In this document: positions 5,318 through 5,456 of the stretch, piece after piece
How the letters are laid out: every line of letters begins with the position of its first letter
Position numbering within the stretch: the stretch's first letter is position 1
NCBI GenBank assembly: GCA_030600865.1
Contig: JAUVUS010000199.1
Location: 1 to 5,456 of the forward strand
DNA: 5,456 bases
From: Bacteroidales bacterium
Lineage (GTDB): Bacteria > Bacteroidota > Bacteroidia > Bacteroidales > UBA12077
Direction of reading: 5' to 3'
The notes under the pieces: model-generated
The model's database searches: none
What the model was told of the DNA's origin: nothing
Seen by the model: only the letters and a program-made list of their open reading frames with translations
Position numbers and translations under genes: made by a program

Positions 5318-5456
5318 TCAGACTGATCTATCCAGAGTATCGGGAATATGGTGACAGACTTTTACTTATCCCACAAAAACGCGCTCAAAAAAAACTGATC
5401 GGCTTCATCTATCAGGAAGAAATCCTTAAAGTCCTGGCAACGGTGAATCTTAAACA
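5314..5456 (+). CDS. Tyrosine recombinase (integrase) internal fragment, incomplete at both ends
   Basis: The frame from 5314 is open to the window edge (47 codons). It reads MIRLIYPEYREYGDRLLLIP, then QKRAQKKLIGFIYQEEILKV and LATVNLK. This resembles the linker between the N-terminal core-binding (SAM-like) domain and the start of the catalytic domain in XerD-like recombinases of mobile elements, where an ILAIPxKR segment precedes a (V/I)GFL..EEI..LL stretch. The catalytic R-H-R-Y residues would lie downstream of the window. The ATG at 5314 is probably an internal Met: the family has roughly 70-100 further residues upstream, and the upstream frame here is only the shifted regulator gene. Codon choice (ATC, CTG, GTC) differs from the ATT/TTA-rich genes to the left. 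The family call comes from recalled similarity over a short stretch, so it is moderate. Confidence 0.5.
   Translation, partial: MIRLIYPEYREYGDRLLLIPQKRAQKKLIGFIYQEEILKVLATVNLK

Overview
The window looks like a contig fragment from an AT-rich, anaerobic or fermentative member of the Bacteroidota (probably Bacteroidales-like). Three things point that way. Starts have no recognisable Shine-Dalgarno sequence. Bacteroidota-type -7 boxes (TAnnTTTG) lie upstream of genes. The third gene is a signal peptide/TPR/transmembrane/coiled-coil/HTH regulator of a kind typical of this phylum. The taxon is an inference; no rRNA or other marker gene is present.

Layout. Bases 1-128 are a perfect, spacer-less 128-bp palindrome starting at the first base. 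It is most simply a fold-back (amplification or assembly) artefact. Bases 10-2055 (minus strand) encode an ADP-forming acetyl-CoA synthetase (acyl-CoA synthetase, NDP-forming) with fused alpha and beta parts; its last residues are missing and replaced by palindrome-derived sequence. Bases 2056-2332 are a divergent promoter region with a -7 box for each flanking gene and a Rex-like operator candidate overlapping the hydE promoter. Bases 2333-3418 (plus) encode HydE, a radical-SAM maturase of [FeFe] hydrogenase, with both Fe-S cluster motifs intact. Bases 3419-3760 are a non-coding gap holding a 7-bp tandem repeat, three successive inverted repeats, a possible promoter and a 14-bp palindrome. 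Bases 3761-5317 (plus) encode a TPR sensor/regulator that is cut off inside its C-terminal helix-turn-helix. From about 5311 to the end the sequence switches abruptly to a more GC-rich fragment that reads as the middle of a tyrosine recombinase (integrase).

How the genes fit together. ADP-forming acetyl-CoA synthetase yields ATP and acetate from acetyl-CoA, and HydE helps build the H-cluster of [FeFe] hydrogenase, which disposes of electrons as H2. Side by side and divergently transcribed, they suggest fermentation to acetate and H2, plausibly under redox (NADH/NAD+) control. The TPR regulator has no evident link to them.

The core (about 129-5310) is ordinary and credible. Both edges look wrong: a fold-back on the left, and on the right a join of two partial genes. 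I see no convincing previously undescribed system. The most useful biological lead is the Rex-like site at hydE; the most useful caution is that both ends probably carry artefacts or rearrangements.
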